From positions 1 to 47,966 of the forward strand of contig JAJRSX010000101.1 in assembly GCA_024278555.1 (NCBI GenBank): DNA of 47,966 nucleotides. The letters run 5' to 3'. The notes beneath the pieces are model-generated. The model was given only the letters and a program-made list of their open reading frames with translations, ran no database searches and had not been told where the DNA came from. Shown here one piece after another: positions 42,701 through 47,966 of the stretch (positions are counted from its first letter, which is position 1; each line of letters starts with the position of its first letter). This DNA comes from a bacterium (lineage in GTDB: Bacteria; CG2-30-53-67; CG2-30-70-394). The translations under genes were made by a program, and so were the position numbers.

Positions 42701-43353
42701 GACACCCCGACCAACACGCCGTTGATCGGCTTCTTCGGCCGGTACCGCTTGAGCATGTCGAGGAAGGCGATCCACTCGTCGCGGTCCTCGTCGCTGGTGG
42801 TGTAGCGGCCGGCGGTGTCGAGCAGCACCGCCTGGTCGGTGAACCACCAGTCGCAGTTGCGCGTCCCGCCGACCCCCTGGACCCCGTGGCCGCCGCTGCC
42901 GGTGAACGGGAAGTTGAGCCCCGAGTGGAGGAGCGCCGTCGACTTCCCCGAGGCGGGGGGGCCGATGATCATGTACCACGGCAGGGCGTAGAGGGCGGAG
43001 CCGCGCCCGACACCGCGCCCCAGCTTCGACCCCTTCAGCGAGGTGACCGCCTCCTTGAGCTGCTGCTTGAGCGCCTGGATCTCCTCCTTGCGCTCCGGCC
43101 GGGCGTCGGCCGCCTGGTCGTCCGCCTGGGCCCACAGGGCCGACTCCAGCTTGGTGGCCCGCTTTGCCTCGACGATGCGGGTGACGATGTAGGCGATCGC
43201 CGCCCCCACGAAGACCACCGCGAAGCTGGCCAGGCGCACGGTCACCGACAGCTTCAACAGGCCGCCGCCGAACCAGACCAGGGCGAGCAGCGCCAGGACG
43301 CCGATCGCCGCCACCAGGCGGCGATCGCGCAGGAGGGTCAGGAGCAGCTTCAC
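39760..43353 (-). CDS. tssM: T6SS envelope protein TssM (IcmF)
   Basis: GTG 43353 overlaps the tssL stop (GTGA); an upstream frame to 43485 lies antisense to tssL and is rejected. 1197 aa. Two spans near the N terminus (LVAAIGVLALLALVWFGGGLL; LASFAVVFVGAAIAYIV) and one at ~430 (AGSLALALLLFVGGGAAITF) place a cytosolic domain at ~60-425 with an intact Walker A, GPPASGKS (131-138), and a large periplasmic part after ~455 with the IcmF-related and DUF1215-like regions. TssM bridges inner membrane and TssJ. An intact P-loop suggests the ATP-binding subclass. Confidence 0.97.
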   Translation of the reverse strand: MKLLLTLLRDRRLVAAIGVLALLALVWFGGGLLKLSVTVRLASFAVVFVGAAIAYIVTRIVEAKRATKLESALWAQADDQAADARPERKEEIQALKQQLKEAVTSLKGSKLGRGVGRGSALYALPWYMIIGPPASGKSTALLHSGLNFPFTGSGGHGVQGVGGTRNCDWWFTDQAVLLDTAGRYTTSDEDRDEWIAFLDMLKRYRPKKPINGVLVGVSVADLLEGSDGEVAAHAKRIRERIDELINHLGVQFPVYVLFTKCDLIPGFVESFGDLDPQRRGQVWGVTLPLAGDSVSGETLAERFRELVRRLGRRRLARLGEVHVPREQLLVYAFPEQVAASAPTLRAFMEALFAANPYQENPLFRGFYLTSGTQEGSPIDRLIASMGEAFQISGVGDVVAQEREKKSYFLRDLFTTVVFPDRDVAGPTRSAGKRASWLRAGSLALALLLFVGGGAAITFSWAANRTLLRQVDRAVARVGQAPPTSPDRWVALDRLTTLAERLDRYEAEGPPLALRGGLYSGDLVAARLRSLYLAHLRESFLAPAVARLGDDLSSAVARGDGESAYPLLKAYLMVGERHHADADLLRKTLEPRWALSRPLPDDQVSAEELDAIAGRTFDAYLAQVGRDDCPVVAPEAAVITAARAALNAIPAGERLYAILRGELLHQLPPVTLTTATRWRREALLVDPKEVPGMFTRQGYKERVAKRMEALAQGSVADAWVLASGEAEQKADAKALRATMERLYARDYQAAWTTFLTSLSVVSFRDTEDAVGKLDLLAGPDSPLPALFKTVAENTDFEEATGAKVSRSTLSRVTGAVGRKLGIGATGQDLAREKAKKMSEREGSRGPMAAVSDTFAPVRTLLIQGDRKDPSLSLDEYRARLASLRDRLASLRSSDDPDQAVAAFALGALTNASGNEVRALITFSTRMADRFGPDLRAAVRPFFTEVAARAYRGVLAETQAALARGWAEEVVRPYRERLAGRYPFATDGREEAPLGEVTDYLQPGQGAFWRYFDKRLAPFLRKGRDGWTPRVWMDAGVVVGPEARRAIAVAAGVTKALFPRGAQEPKATFQIRIHPTPGLEEIDLVVDDHRERYRMTPEEWVPLAWPGAFGSGKAAVEAVPIGGGPRRTLRYQGAWALFRLLDAAKIEPQSRTRFIARWKIGARGTRKTRVSVDVKASAYANPFRPPRAADFRPPGRLDS

Positions 43354-44045
43354 GACGCCACCTCCCCGGTCTCCGCCGCGGGCGGCGGCGGGAAGGCGAG
43401 GCGGCCGGCGTCGCGGTGGAGCCAGACGGCGTAGCCGGAGTAGAGCATCACCAGCAGGGCGCCGCTCACCGCCAGGGCGACCCACGGCGGCAGCGACCGC
43501 CGCACCTCTCCGCCGATCCCTCCGCCGGCGCCGGGGAGCGGCGGGGAGAGGGCGTCGTCACCCTTGTGCAGCCGGTCGAGGTCGGCGCGCAGTTCACCGG
43601 TGAGCCGCCTGAGCCCCTCCACCCCCTCCAGTCGATACTTCCCCTCGAAGCCGAGGGCGAGGCAGAGGTAGTAGACCTCCGCCGCCTCCGCGTGCTCCGC
43701 CAACCCCTTGCCCATCTCCGCCAGCCGCTGAAAGAACCCCTCGCCGGCGAGGTGCTCACCGAAGAGGTCGAGCTGCAGGGTGCGCGCCGACCACTGCTCG
43801 CGCATCGGCAGGGTGGAGACGAGGATCGTCTCGTCGAGGAAGGCGCACAGGGCGTACTTCGCCGCCTCCACCTCTCTCTCCGGGGTCCCCGCCTCGCGGG
43901 CGTCGAGCTCCAGGCGATACAGCGCCCGATCGACCCGCCGGCGCACCTCCTCGCCGTCGCCGGGGTCACCGCCGGCGTGGATCTGCACCGCCAGACCGAG
44001 GAGGTCGGTGGCGAGGTCGGCGAGGCGGGGCTTGGAGGCATCCAT
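43350..44045 (-). CDS. tssL: T6SS inner-membrane protein TssL (DotU/IcmH)
   Basis: ATG 44045; 231 aa. Characteristic text: REVEAAKYALCAFLDETILVST, LQLDLFGEHLAGEGFFQRLAEMGKG, EVYYLCLALGFEGKYRLEG. The single C-terminal span is VALAVSGALLVMLYSGYAVWLH (~193-214), leaving a ~15-residue periplasmic tail. There is no peptidoglycan-binding extension, so anchoring must come from another protein. Its stop overlaps the tssM start (GTGA). It lies downstream of tssK across a 111-bp gap holding tandem-hairpin copy C. Confidence 0.96.
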   Translation of the reverse strand: MDASKPRLADLATDLLGLAVQIHAGGDPGDGEEVRRRVDRALYRLELDAREAGTPEREVEAAKYALCAFLDETILVSTLPMREQWSARTLQLDLFGEHLAGEGFFQRLAEMGKGLAEHAEAAEVYYLCLALGFEGKYRLEGVEGLRRLTGELRADLDRLHKGDDALSPPLPGAGGGIGGEVRRSLPPWVALAVSGALLVMLYSGYAVWLHRDAGRLAFPPPPAAETGEVAS

Positions 44046-44098
44046 GGGAGTCTGAGGTGTTCTGAAAAGAGTGGCGTCCCAGGCGGTGTCTAGTGCTA

Positions 44099-44140
44099 TT
44101 TTCGCCGCGTAAAAAAAGGTGTCCGCGGCGCACGCGCCGC
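44099..44140. repeat. Tandem hairpin element, copy C (tssK-tssL gap)
   Basis: TTTTCGCCGCGTAAAAAAA (decayed first stem) followed by GCGGCG-CACG-CGCCGC (44125-44140, 6-bp stem). Between them GGTGTCC corresponds to GATGTCT of copy A. It lies 16 bp beyond the tssK stop; on the minus strand the GC stem precedes a 7-T run, so a terminator role between tssK and tssL is also possible here. Confidence 0.6.
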
Positions 44141-44156
44141 GTGGGGGAAGAGGAGG

Positions 44157-45515
44157 TCACTCCTTGAGGGCGAGGAGCTCACACGCCAGATCCGGCGCGG
44201 CGATCGGCAGATACAGCGCGATGGCGCCGCTCCCGCGCACCCCGTCCCACGCCGAGGCGCCCGGCTCCAGGCGGAAATAGACGGTGCCGGTGCGCACCGG
44301 CAGGGCCGCGGGCGGGCGGGGCGCGTGGACCAGACGGATGCCGGGGAGGGCCGCGGCGATGAGGGCGTCGATCTGGTCCGGCGAGGCGACCTTGCCCTTG
44401 TGCTGGACCTCGGTGATCAGCTCGCTCTCCGCCACCTCCGCGCGCACCGCGAGGAAGAGATCCGCCTCGGCGAACAGCGCCGCGTCGTCGGCGCGCCCCT
44501 GGTACATGAACTCCCGTGCCCGGGTCAGGGCCACGTTCACCCAGCGGGTCGGGGTCACCGTCCCCATGAGGCGGCCGAGGAGCTTCTGCAGACCAGCGAA
44601 GGTCCCGCCAAGGTCGTCGTGCGCATAGGGCGGCACGTCGGCGGCGTTGACCTCGGTGGAGAAGGTGGCCAGCGACCCGGCCAGGCGCGCCACCGCCAGG
44701 TAGGCGGTGTGCGGGTGGTGCGCCGGGGTACGGACCAGGTCCGCCACCTCCGGCAGCGCCGTGTTCACCGTGTGCAGGAGCCAGTAGGTCGCGGTGTCGG
44801 CGGTGCCGAAGTCCACCAGGTCGCGGGAGCGGTGGCGGCGCTGCTCACCGAGCGCCTGCGCCTTGGCGGCGAGCTGCTCCAGCAGGGCGCGCAGGTGCGC
44901 CGTCACCGGGGCGGCCGCGGCGAGGTGCAGGGCCGGCGGGGCGTAGGTGGGGTCGAGGGTGAGGGTGCCGGCGGCGGAGCGAGCAAGGCGGGCGACCGGC
45001 ACGGCGTCGAAGCCGTCGCGCTCCTCGCCCTCGAAGAGGATCGACCAGCGGGCGCGCGCCACCCCCACCTGGCGGGTCTCGCTGCCGCTGTTCACGTCCA
45101 CCACCTCCACCCGCTCCTCCTCCCAGCGCACCGGCATCGCCGGCTCAGTGGTAGCGCTCAGGAGGTGGGCGCCGGCACGGCCCGCCTCGGCACGCGGCAG
45201 GGCGAGGTAGACGGTGAGGGTGGTGGCGGTGGGGGCGAAGAGGTCACCGACGCCGCGCCCCTCCGGGAGCGGCGCCTCACCCGGCAGGTCGAAGGCGAGG
45301 CCGCCGGGCAGCAGCCCCGCGCACCGCTCCAGACGGAAGACGCCGTTGGCCAACGCCTCCTCCGCCACCTCCACCCCGGTCAGCCCCCAGCCGTGGGGGA
45401 CGAGGGCTGCCGCCAGGCGGCGGTGCGCCTCTTGGTGGGCGCGGTCCGCCTGCTGGAAGCAGTGCGGGGTGAGGAGCATCCCCTCCGCCCAGAGGACGGG
45501 CGCCACCTCCGCCAT
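44157..45515 (-). CDS. tssK: T6SS baseplate-envelope connector TssK
   Basis: ATG 45515 overlaps the tssJ stop (TAATG), with GGGGAGAGG upstream; 452 aa, normal. Starts MAEVAPVLWAEGMLLTPHCFQQADRAHQEA, the TssK/ImpJ hallmark (W.EGM.L.PQHFQ). Further family text: LRALLEQLAAKAQALGEQRRHR, FGTADTATYWLLHTVNTALPEVADLVRTPAHHPHTAYLAVARLAGSLATFS, and the receptor-binding-like C-terminal domain ending PIAAPDLACELLALKE. TssK trimers link the baseplate to TssL/TssM. Confidence 0.97.
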   Translation of the reverse strand: MAEVAPVLWAEGMLLTPHCFQQADRAHQEAHRRLAAALVPHGWGLTGVEVAEEALANGVFRLERCAGLLPGGLAFDLPGEAPLPEGRGVGDLFAPTATTLTVYLALPRAEAGRAGAHLLSATTEPAMPVRWEEERVEVVDVNSGSETRQVGVARARWSILFEGEERDGFDAVPVARLARSAAGTLTLDPTYAPPALHLAAAAPVTAHLRALLEQLAAKAQALGEQRRHRSRDLVDFGTADTATYWLLHTVNTALPEVADLVRTPAHHPHTAYLAVARLAGSLATFSTEVNAADVPPYAHDDLGGTFAGLQKLLGRLMGTVTPTRWVNVALTRAREFMYQGRADDAALFAEADLFLAVRAEVAESELITEVQHKGKVASPDQIDALIAAALPGIRLVHAPRPPAALPVRTGTVYFRLEPGASAWDGVRGSGAIALYLPIAAPDLACELLALKE

Positions 45516-46018
45516 TACCTCTCCCCCTTCTTCTTGAACAGCGGACCCCCGAAGAGGCCGCTCTCCTCCGCGTCGAGCTCCACCTGGCTGTCACGCAACG
45601 ACAGGCGGAAGCCCTGCTTGCGCTTCTCCGTGAGCGGCAGCAGGCGCCGCCACCGATCACCCTTCGGGGTCCGGAAGAGGGCGACCACGCCGAGGTAGCG
45701 CGAGTCGAGGTTACGCTTCACCTCCACGTCGCGCTCCTCGCCGGGGCGCAGGGTGAGCTCCTGGCGCTCCACCAGGTCGCCGGCGAGGGCGTCGCCCGGC
45801 GACTTCCACAGGGCGTGAAAGTCCGCCTGGTTGAAGCGATCGGGCCGCTTGAGCTGGTAGACGTAGACCACCACCGGCAGAGACGCCCCGGCGGAGTCCG
45901 GGTTGAGCTGTGCGTCACCACGCAGGTGCAGGCCGAGGACCGGTGGCTTGTGGCTACAGGCGACGAGGCCCACGAGGCCCACCGCCAGGATCAACCGTCG
46001 TAGCGCAACACCCTTCAT
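45515..46018 (-). CDS. tssJ: T6SS outer-membrane lipoprotein TssJ
   Basis: ATG 46018 follows GAGGAGAGAG; 167 aa. Signal MKGVALRRLILAVGLVGLVACS with lipobox LVAC. The mature transthyretin-like fold shows LHLRGDAQLNPDSAGASLPVVVYVYQLKRPDRFNQADFHALW, DLVERQELTLRPGEERDVEV and YLGVVALFRTP, typical of TssJ/VasD. It binds the TssM periplasmic C terminus and anchors the complex to the outer membrane. It overlaps tssK by one base. Confidence 0.96.
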   Translation of the reverse strand: MKGVALRRLILAVGLVGLVACSHKPPVLGLHLRGDAQLNPDSAGASLPVVVYVYQLKRPDRFNQADFHALWKSPGDALAGDLVERQELTLRPGEERDVEVKRNLDSRYLGVVALFRTPKGDRWRRLLPLTEKRKQGFRLSLRDSQVELDAEESGLFGGPLFKKKGER

Positions 46019-46074
46019 GACTCTCTCCTCTCACCGCCCTCCTGAGCGGCGACTCGATGGCGAAGATGCCCCAT

Positions 46075-47355
46075 TCACCCTGATTCGTCACCACCGCGCT
46101 GCTGCATCTCCAGCCAGCCGCGCGCCAGGACCGGCCGCAGGAGCCGATTGAAGGTCGCCTCGTCCATCTCCGCCAGGCGGGCGTACTTCTCTACATAGTG
46201 GCGCCACGCCGACTGCCTCCCCGGGATCGACTTCAACGGGATCGACAGGGGGCCCACCTTCACCTCCTTGCCCTGCACCTCCGCCTCCACCCGCCGCGGG
46301 TCGATCTCCTCCAGGGCCTCGCGCACACACCGCTTCAGGCCGTGGAGCAGACCGAGCTGGTGGCGCAGGCAGTCCTCGGTGGACTCGCGCACGGCCTCCT
46401 CCGCCTCCTCGTGGGTGGGGCAACTCTCCGGGTCCAGCAGGTAGGCGGCGACCGAGCCCTCCTCCTGACCTGTGGCGCGCAGCTTCACCCGGTTGGCGCC
46501 GAGGCCGTGGTAGCGGGTGGCGGAGGCGTCGTAGGCCACCTCGAACTCACGCCGCCCGGCCAGCAACGCGCCGAGACCATCGAGGAGCAGCGGCACCACC
46601 CGCGCCAGGCGCTCCCCCGCCGCCGCCTGCCAGGCCGGATCGTCGGGGAGATCGTCACGACCCAGCAGCGCCGCCAGGACACCACGCAGATCGCCGATCC
46701 CCTCGGGGACCACCTCCACCACCGCCTCTTCCACCACCGGCTCGGGCGGGGTGTGGGTGCGATCGGGAAAGACCTCGCGCAGGGCGGCGACGGTCGCCGC
46801 CCGCTCCTCCGGCAGGAGCGGCTCCAGCGCCTCGGCCACGGTGCGCGCCACCGCCGTCTTGCGTGCCTCGCCGTCGAGGGGGGCAAGCTCACCGAGGGCT
46901 GCGGCGATGTGCCGCACCCGCCGGCGCAAGATCGCCGCCGGGTCCTCCACCACCGGCGCCTCGGGGAGGGGCGGCAGCTCCACCTCGCCGGCCATGACGA
47001 TCCGTGTCCCCCCCTCCTCCGGCTCCGACGCGGGGACCTCCCCCTCCACCGCCAGGCGCACAGTGTAGGTGGCGAGGCCGATCCGATCCCCCGGGACCAC
47101 CACCTCCGCCTCCTGGGCGACGAGGGGGTGGCCATTGAGCGACGAGCCGTTGGTCGAGCCGAGGTCGGTGACCCAGTACTGGTTGCCGCGAAACTCGATG
47201 CGCGCGTGGTGGGTGGAGAGAGAGCGCGTCCGGTCCGCGATCACCAGATCATTGTCCGGACCGCGGCCGATGGAGACCTCATCCCCCTCCGCCTCAAAGC
47301 GAAACGGCGCCACCCCGGCAGCGGGTGGGGGGTCGATGATCAGAGAGATGGGCAT
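46075..47355 (-). CDS. tagH: T6SS FHA-domain protein TagH (Fha)
   Basis: ATG 47355 (MPISLIIDPPPAAG) is chosen by homology to FHA starts, though no clear Shine-Dalgarno precedes it; a GTG at 47448 would add 31 low-complexity residues. 426 aa. N-terminal FHA domain (~1-100): SIGRGPDNDLVIADRTRSLSTHHARIEF, VTDLGSTNGSSLNG. The C-terminal TagH region (~230-420) reads YDASATRYHGLGANRVKLRATGQEEGSVAAYLLD, LKRCVREALEEIDPRRVE, SAWRHYVEKYARLAEMDEATFNRLLRPVLARG. FHA proteins bind phosphothreonine and trigger assembly when phosphorylated by PpkA-type kinases. First gene of the tagH-tssJ-tssK run. Confidence 0.95.
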   Translation of the reverse strand: MPISLIIDPPPAAGVAPFRFEAEGDEVSIGRGPDNDLVIADRTRSLSTHHARIEFRGNQYWVTDLGSTNGSSLNGHPLVAQEAEVVVPGDRIGLATYTVRLAVEGEVPASEPEEGGTRIVMAGEVELPPLPEAPVVEDPAAILRRRVRHIAAALGELAPLDGEARKTAVARTVAEALEPLLPEERAATVAALREVFPDRTHTPPEPVVEEAVVEVVPEGIGDLRGVLAALLGRDDLPDDPAWQAAAGERLARVVPLLLDGLGALLAGRREFEVAYDASATRYHGLGANRVKLRATGQEEGSVAAYLLDPESCPTHEEAEEAVRESTEDCLRHQLGLLHGLKRCVREALEEIDPRRVEAEVQGKEVKVGPLSIPLKSIPGRQSAWRHYVEKYARLAEMDEATFNRLLRPVLARGWLEMQQRGGDESG

Positions 47356-47456
47356 GGGATCAGTAGAAAGTGGACAGTTAGGTAAGTAGATAGGAGGCGG
47401 GGGGTGGGGGCTCGGGGGTCGTCTAAGAGTTGTGTCTCTTCGAAGCACCTCCGCGC

Positions 47457-47500
47457 TTTTTTCCCTACGCGAAAAAAGATCTTCGCGGCGCGGGCGCCGC
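47457..47500. repeat. Tandem hairpin element, copy B (upstream of tagH)
   Basis: TTTTTTCCC-TAC-GCGAAAAAA (47457-47477, 9-bp stem with one mismatch) followed by GCGGCG-CGGG-CGCCGC (47485-47500). The link GATCTTC matches GATGTCT of copy A in length and mostly in sequence. It lies ~100 bp upstream of the tagH ATG. Confidence 0.7.
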
Positions 47501-47966
47501 GGCGCGATCGAGCTCGCTGGAGCCTCTCTCCCCCTGCATGGTCACCGCCCTCAAGTCGGGTCGCATCGTCCCCCGGGTCGTGGAGGCGATCAAGGGGTAC
47601 CCTGCCGCCCGTCACCGCCAGGGGGCCCGGGGAGACGAGCATCCAGGGCAGACCACCCCGACCTCGGCACCGCCCTCCCCGTCGCCACACCCGCGGCCCC
47701 CCGGTAGGAGGGGGTTGTACCCCCGACCCCGGCCCAGAGGGCCGGCCGGTGCCGCCGGCGCCGGATCGCGGGGACAACCCGCTCCCACCCGCCTCCTCCA
47801 CAAGCTCCGCGCGCCGCAGAAGGGCGGGAGGCGCAGGGGGAGGGGCTCAACACGATACGCCTATCCCCTTAGCTCATGACCGGAGAAGGGCAATCGGAAG
47901 ACAGCAAGGGCTCAGGGGGGAAGGGGATCCACCCATCAGGATCGAAGGAACCACCAGGTGGTCACG
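47501..47966. other. Non-coding end region with no supported gene
   Basis: Open frames here are short, low-complexity and overlap each other on both strands; none shows a ribosome site or recognisable protein. The region holds the second BIME (47703-47789) and otherwise nothing that can be named. The promoter for tagH and the genes behind it should lie in 47356-47600, but no clear -35/-10 or -24/-12 pair was found. Confidence 0.5.
47703..47789. repeat. Second BIME, diverged copy of 898-982
   Basis: Starts GGTAGGAGGGGGTTGTACCC and ends CAACCCGCTCCCACC; the arms pair with a few mismatches. The two inner hairpins are kept (CCGGCCC-AGA-GGGCCGG; CCGGTGCC-GCC-GGCGCCGG). Compared with copy 1, the left arm changes TTGA to TTGT and the right arm TCAA to ACAA, a compensatory change. 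Confidence 0.8.

Noticed and set aside
47520-47560. Possible sigma-54 promoter for tagH (GG-N10-GC pattern near GGCGGTGACCATGC)
   Set aside because: Only the minimal GG/GC pair is kept and other consensus bases disagree; expected by chance in GC-rich DNA.

Overview
The window is a GC-rich (roughly two-thirds G+C by eye) bacterial chromosome segment carrying a complete type VI secretion system (T6SS). All thirteen core genes (tssA-tssM) can be recognised, together with a PAAR-like spike tip, TagF, TagH and an effector block. The T6SS itself, the sigma-54 regulator, the GTAGG-type REP elements and a RAYT-type transposase suggest a member of the Proteobacteria or a relative. The sequence does not fix the species and there is no rRNA or housekeeping marker.

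Layout, left to right. 1-7.8 kb: the 3' end of a PP2C phosphatase (+), then, on the minus strand, a glycine-zipper lipoprotein, a transmembrane Ser/Thr kinase with PEGA repeats, a large Ig/cadherin-type lipoprotein and an outer-membrane beta-barrel. 7.9-10.4 kb (+): an FHA/sigma-54 activator interrupted by an in-frame amber codon, then a YkgJ-type cysteine-cluster protein. 10.3-14.3 kb (-): a spike module of PAAR-like protein, unknown protein, DUF2169 protein and a single-chain TssB-TssC sheath paralogue. 14.5-15.3 kb: a RAYT transposase bracketed by two near-identical 22-bp palindromes. 15.4-16.2 kb: an unknown gene (+). 16.4-28.1 kb (-): a vgrG-led operon with a degenerate GxxExxY protein, VgrG, a LysM protein, a metzincin-like protease with a coupled lipoprotein, a transthyretin-like protein, a LysM-OmpA-peptidoglycan-binding-zincin protein and two tandem paralogues, with a 161-bp MITE inserted between the last effector and the paralogues. 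28.3-47.4 kb (-): the structural T6SS genes in transcription order tagH-tssJ-tssK-tssL-tssM-tagF-tssA-tssB-tssC-hcp-tssE-tssF-tssG-clpV.

How it fits together. TssJLM form the envelope complex, TssEFGK the baseplate, TssBC plus Hcp the tail, ClpV recycles the sheath, and VgrG plus the PAAR-like protein form the spike. The operon behind vgrG looks like cargo: two different zinc-protease architectures, each followed by candidate immunity genes. Regulation appears two-layered. The kinase, phosphatase and FHA protein match the PpkA/PppA/Fha threonine-phosphorylation circuit. Two -24/-12 promoters, one a perfect match ahead of the vgrG operon and one near-perfect ahead of hcp, point to sigma-54 control, and the only sigma-54 activator in view is the amber-split gene.

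Non-coding structure is rich. A GTAGG-type BIME lies near each end of the window, with a co-varying stem position between copies. A tandem hairpin recurs in T6SS intergenic gaps. A perfect 16-bp stem separates hcp from tssE.
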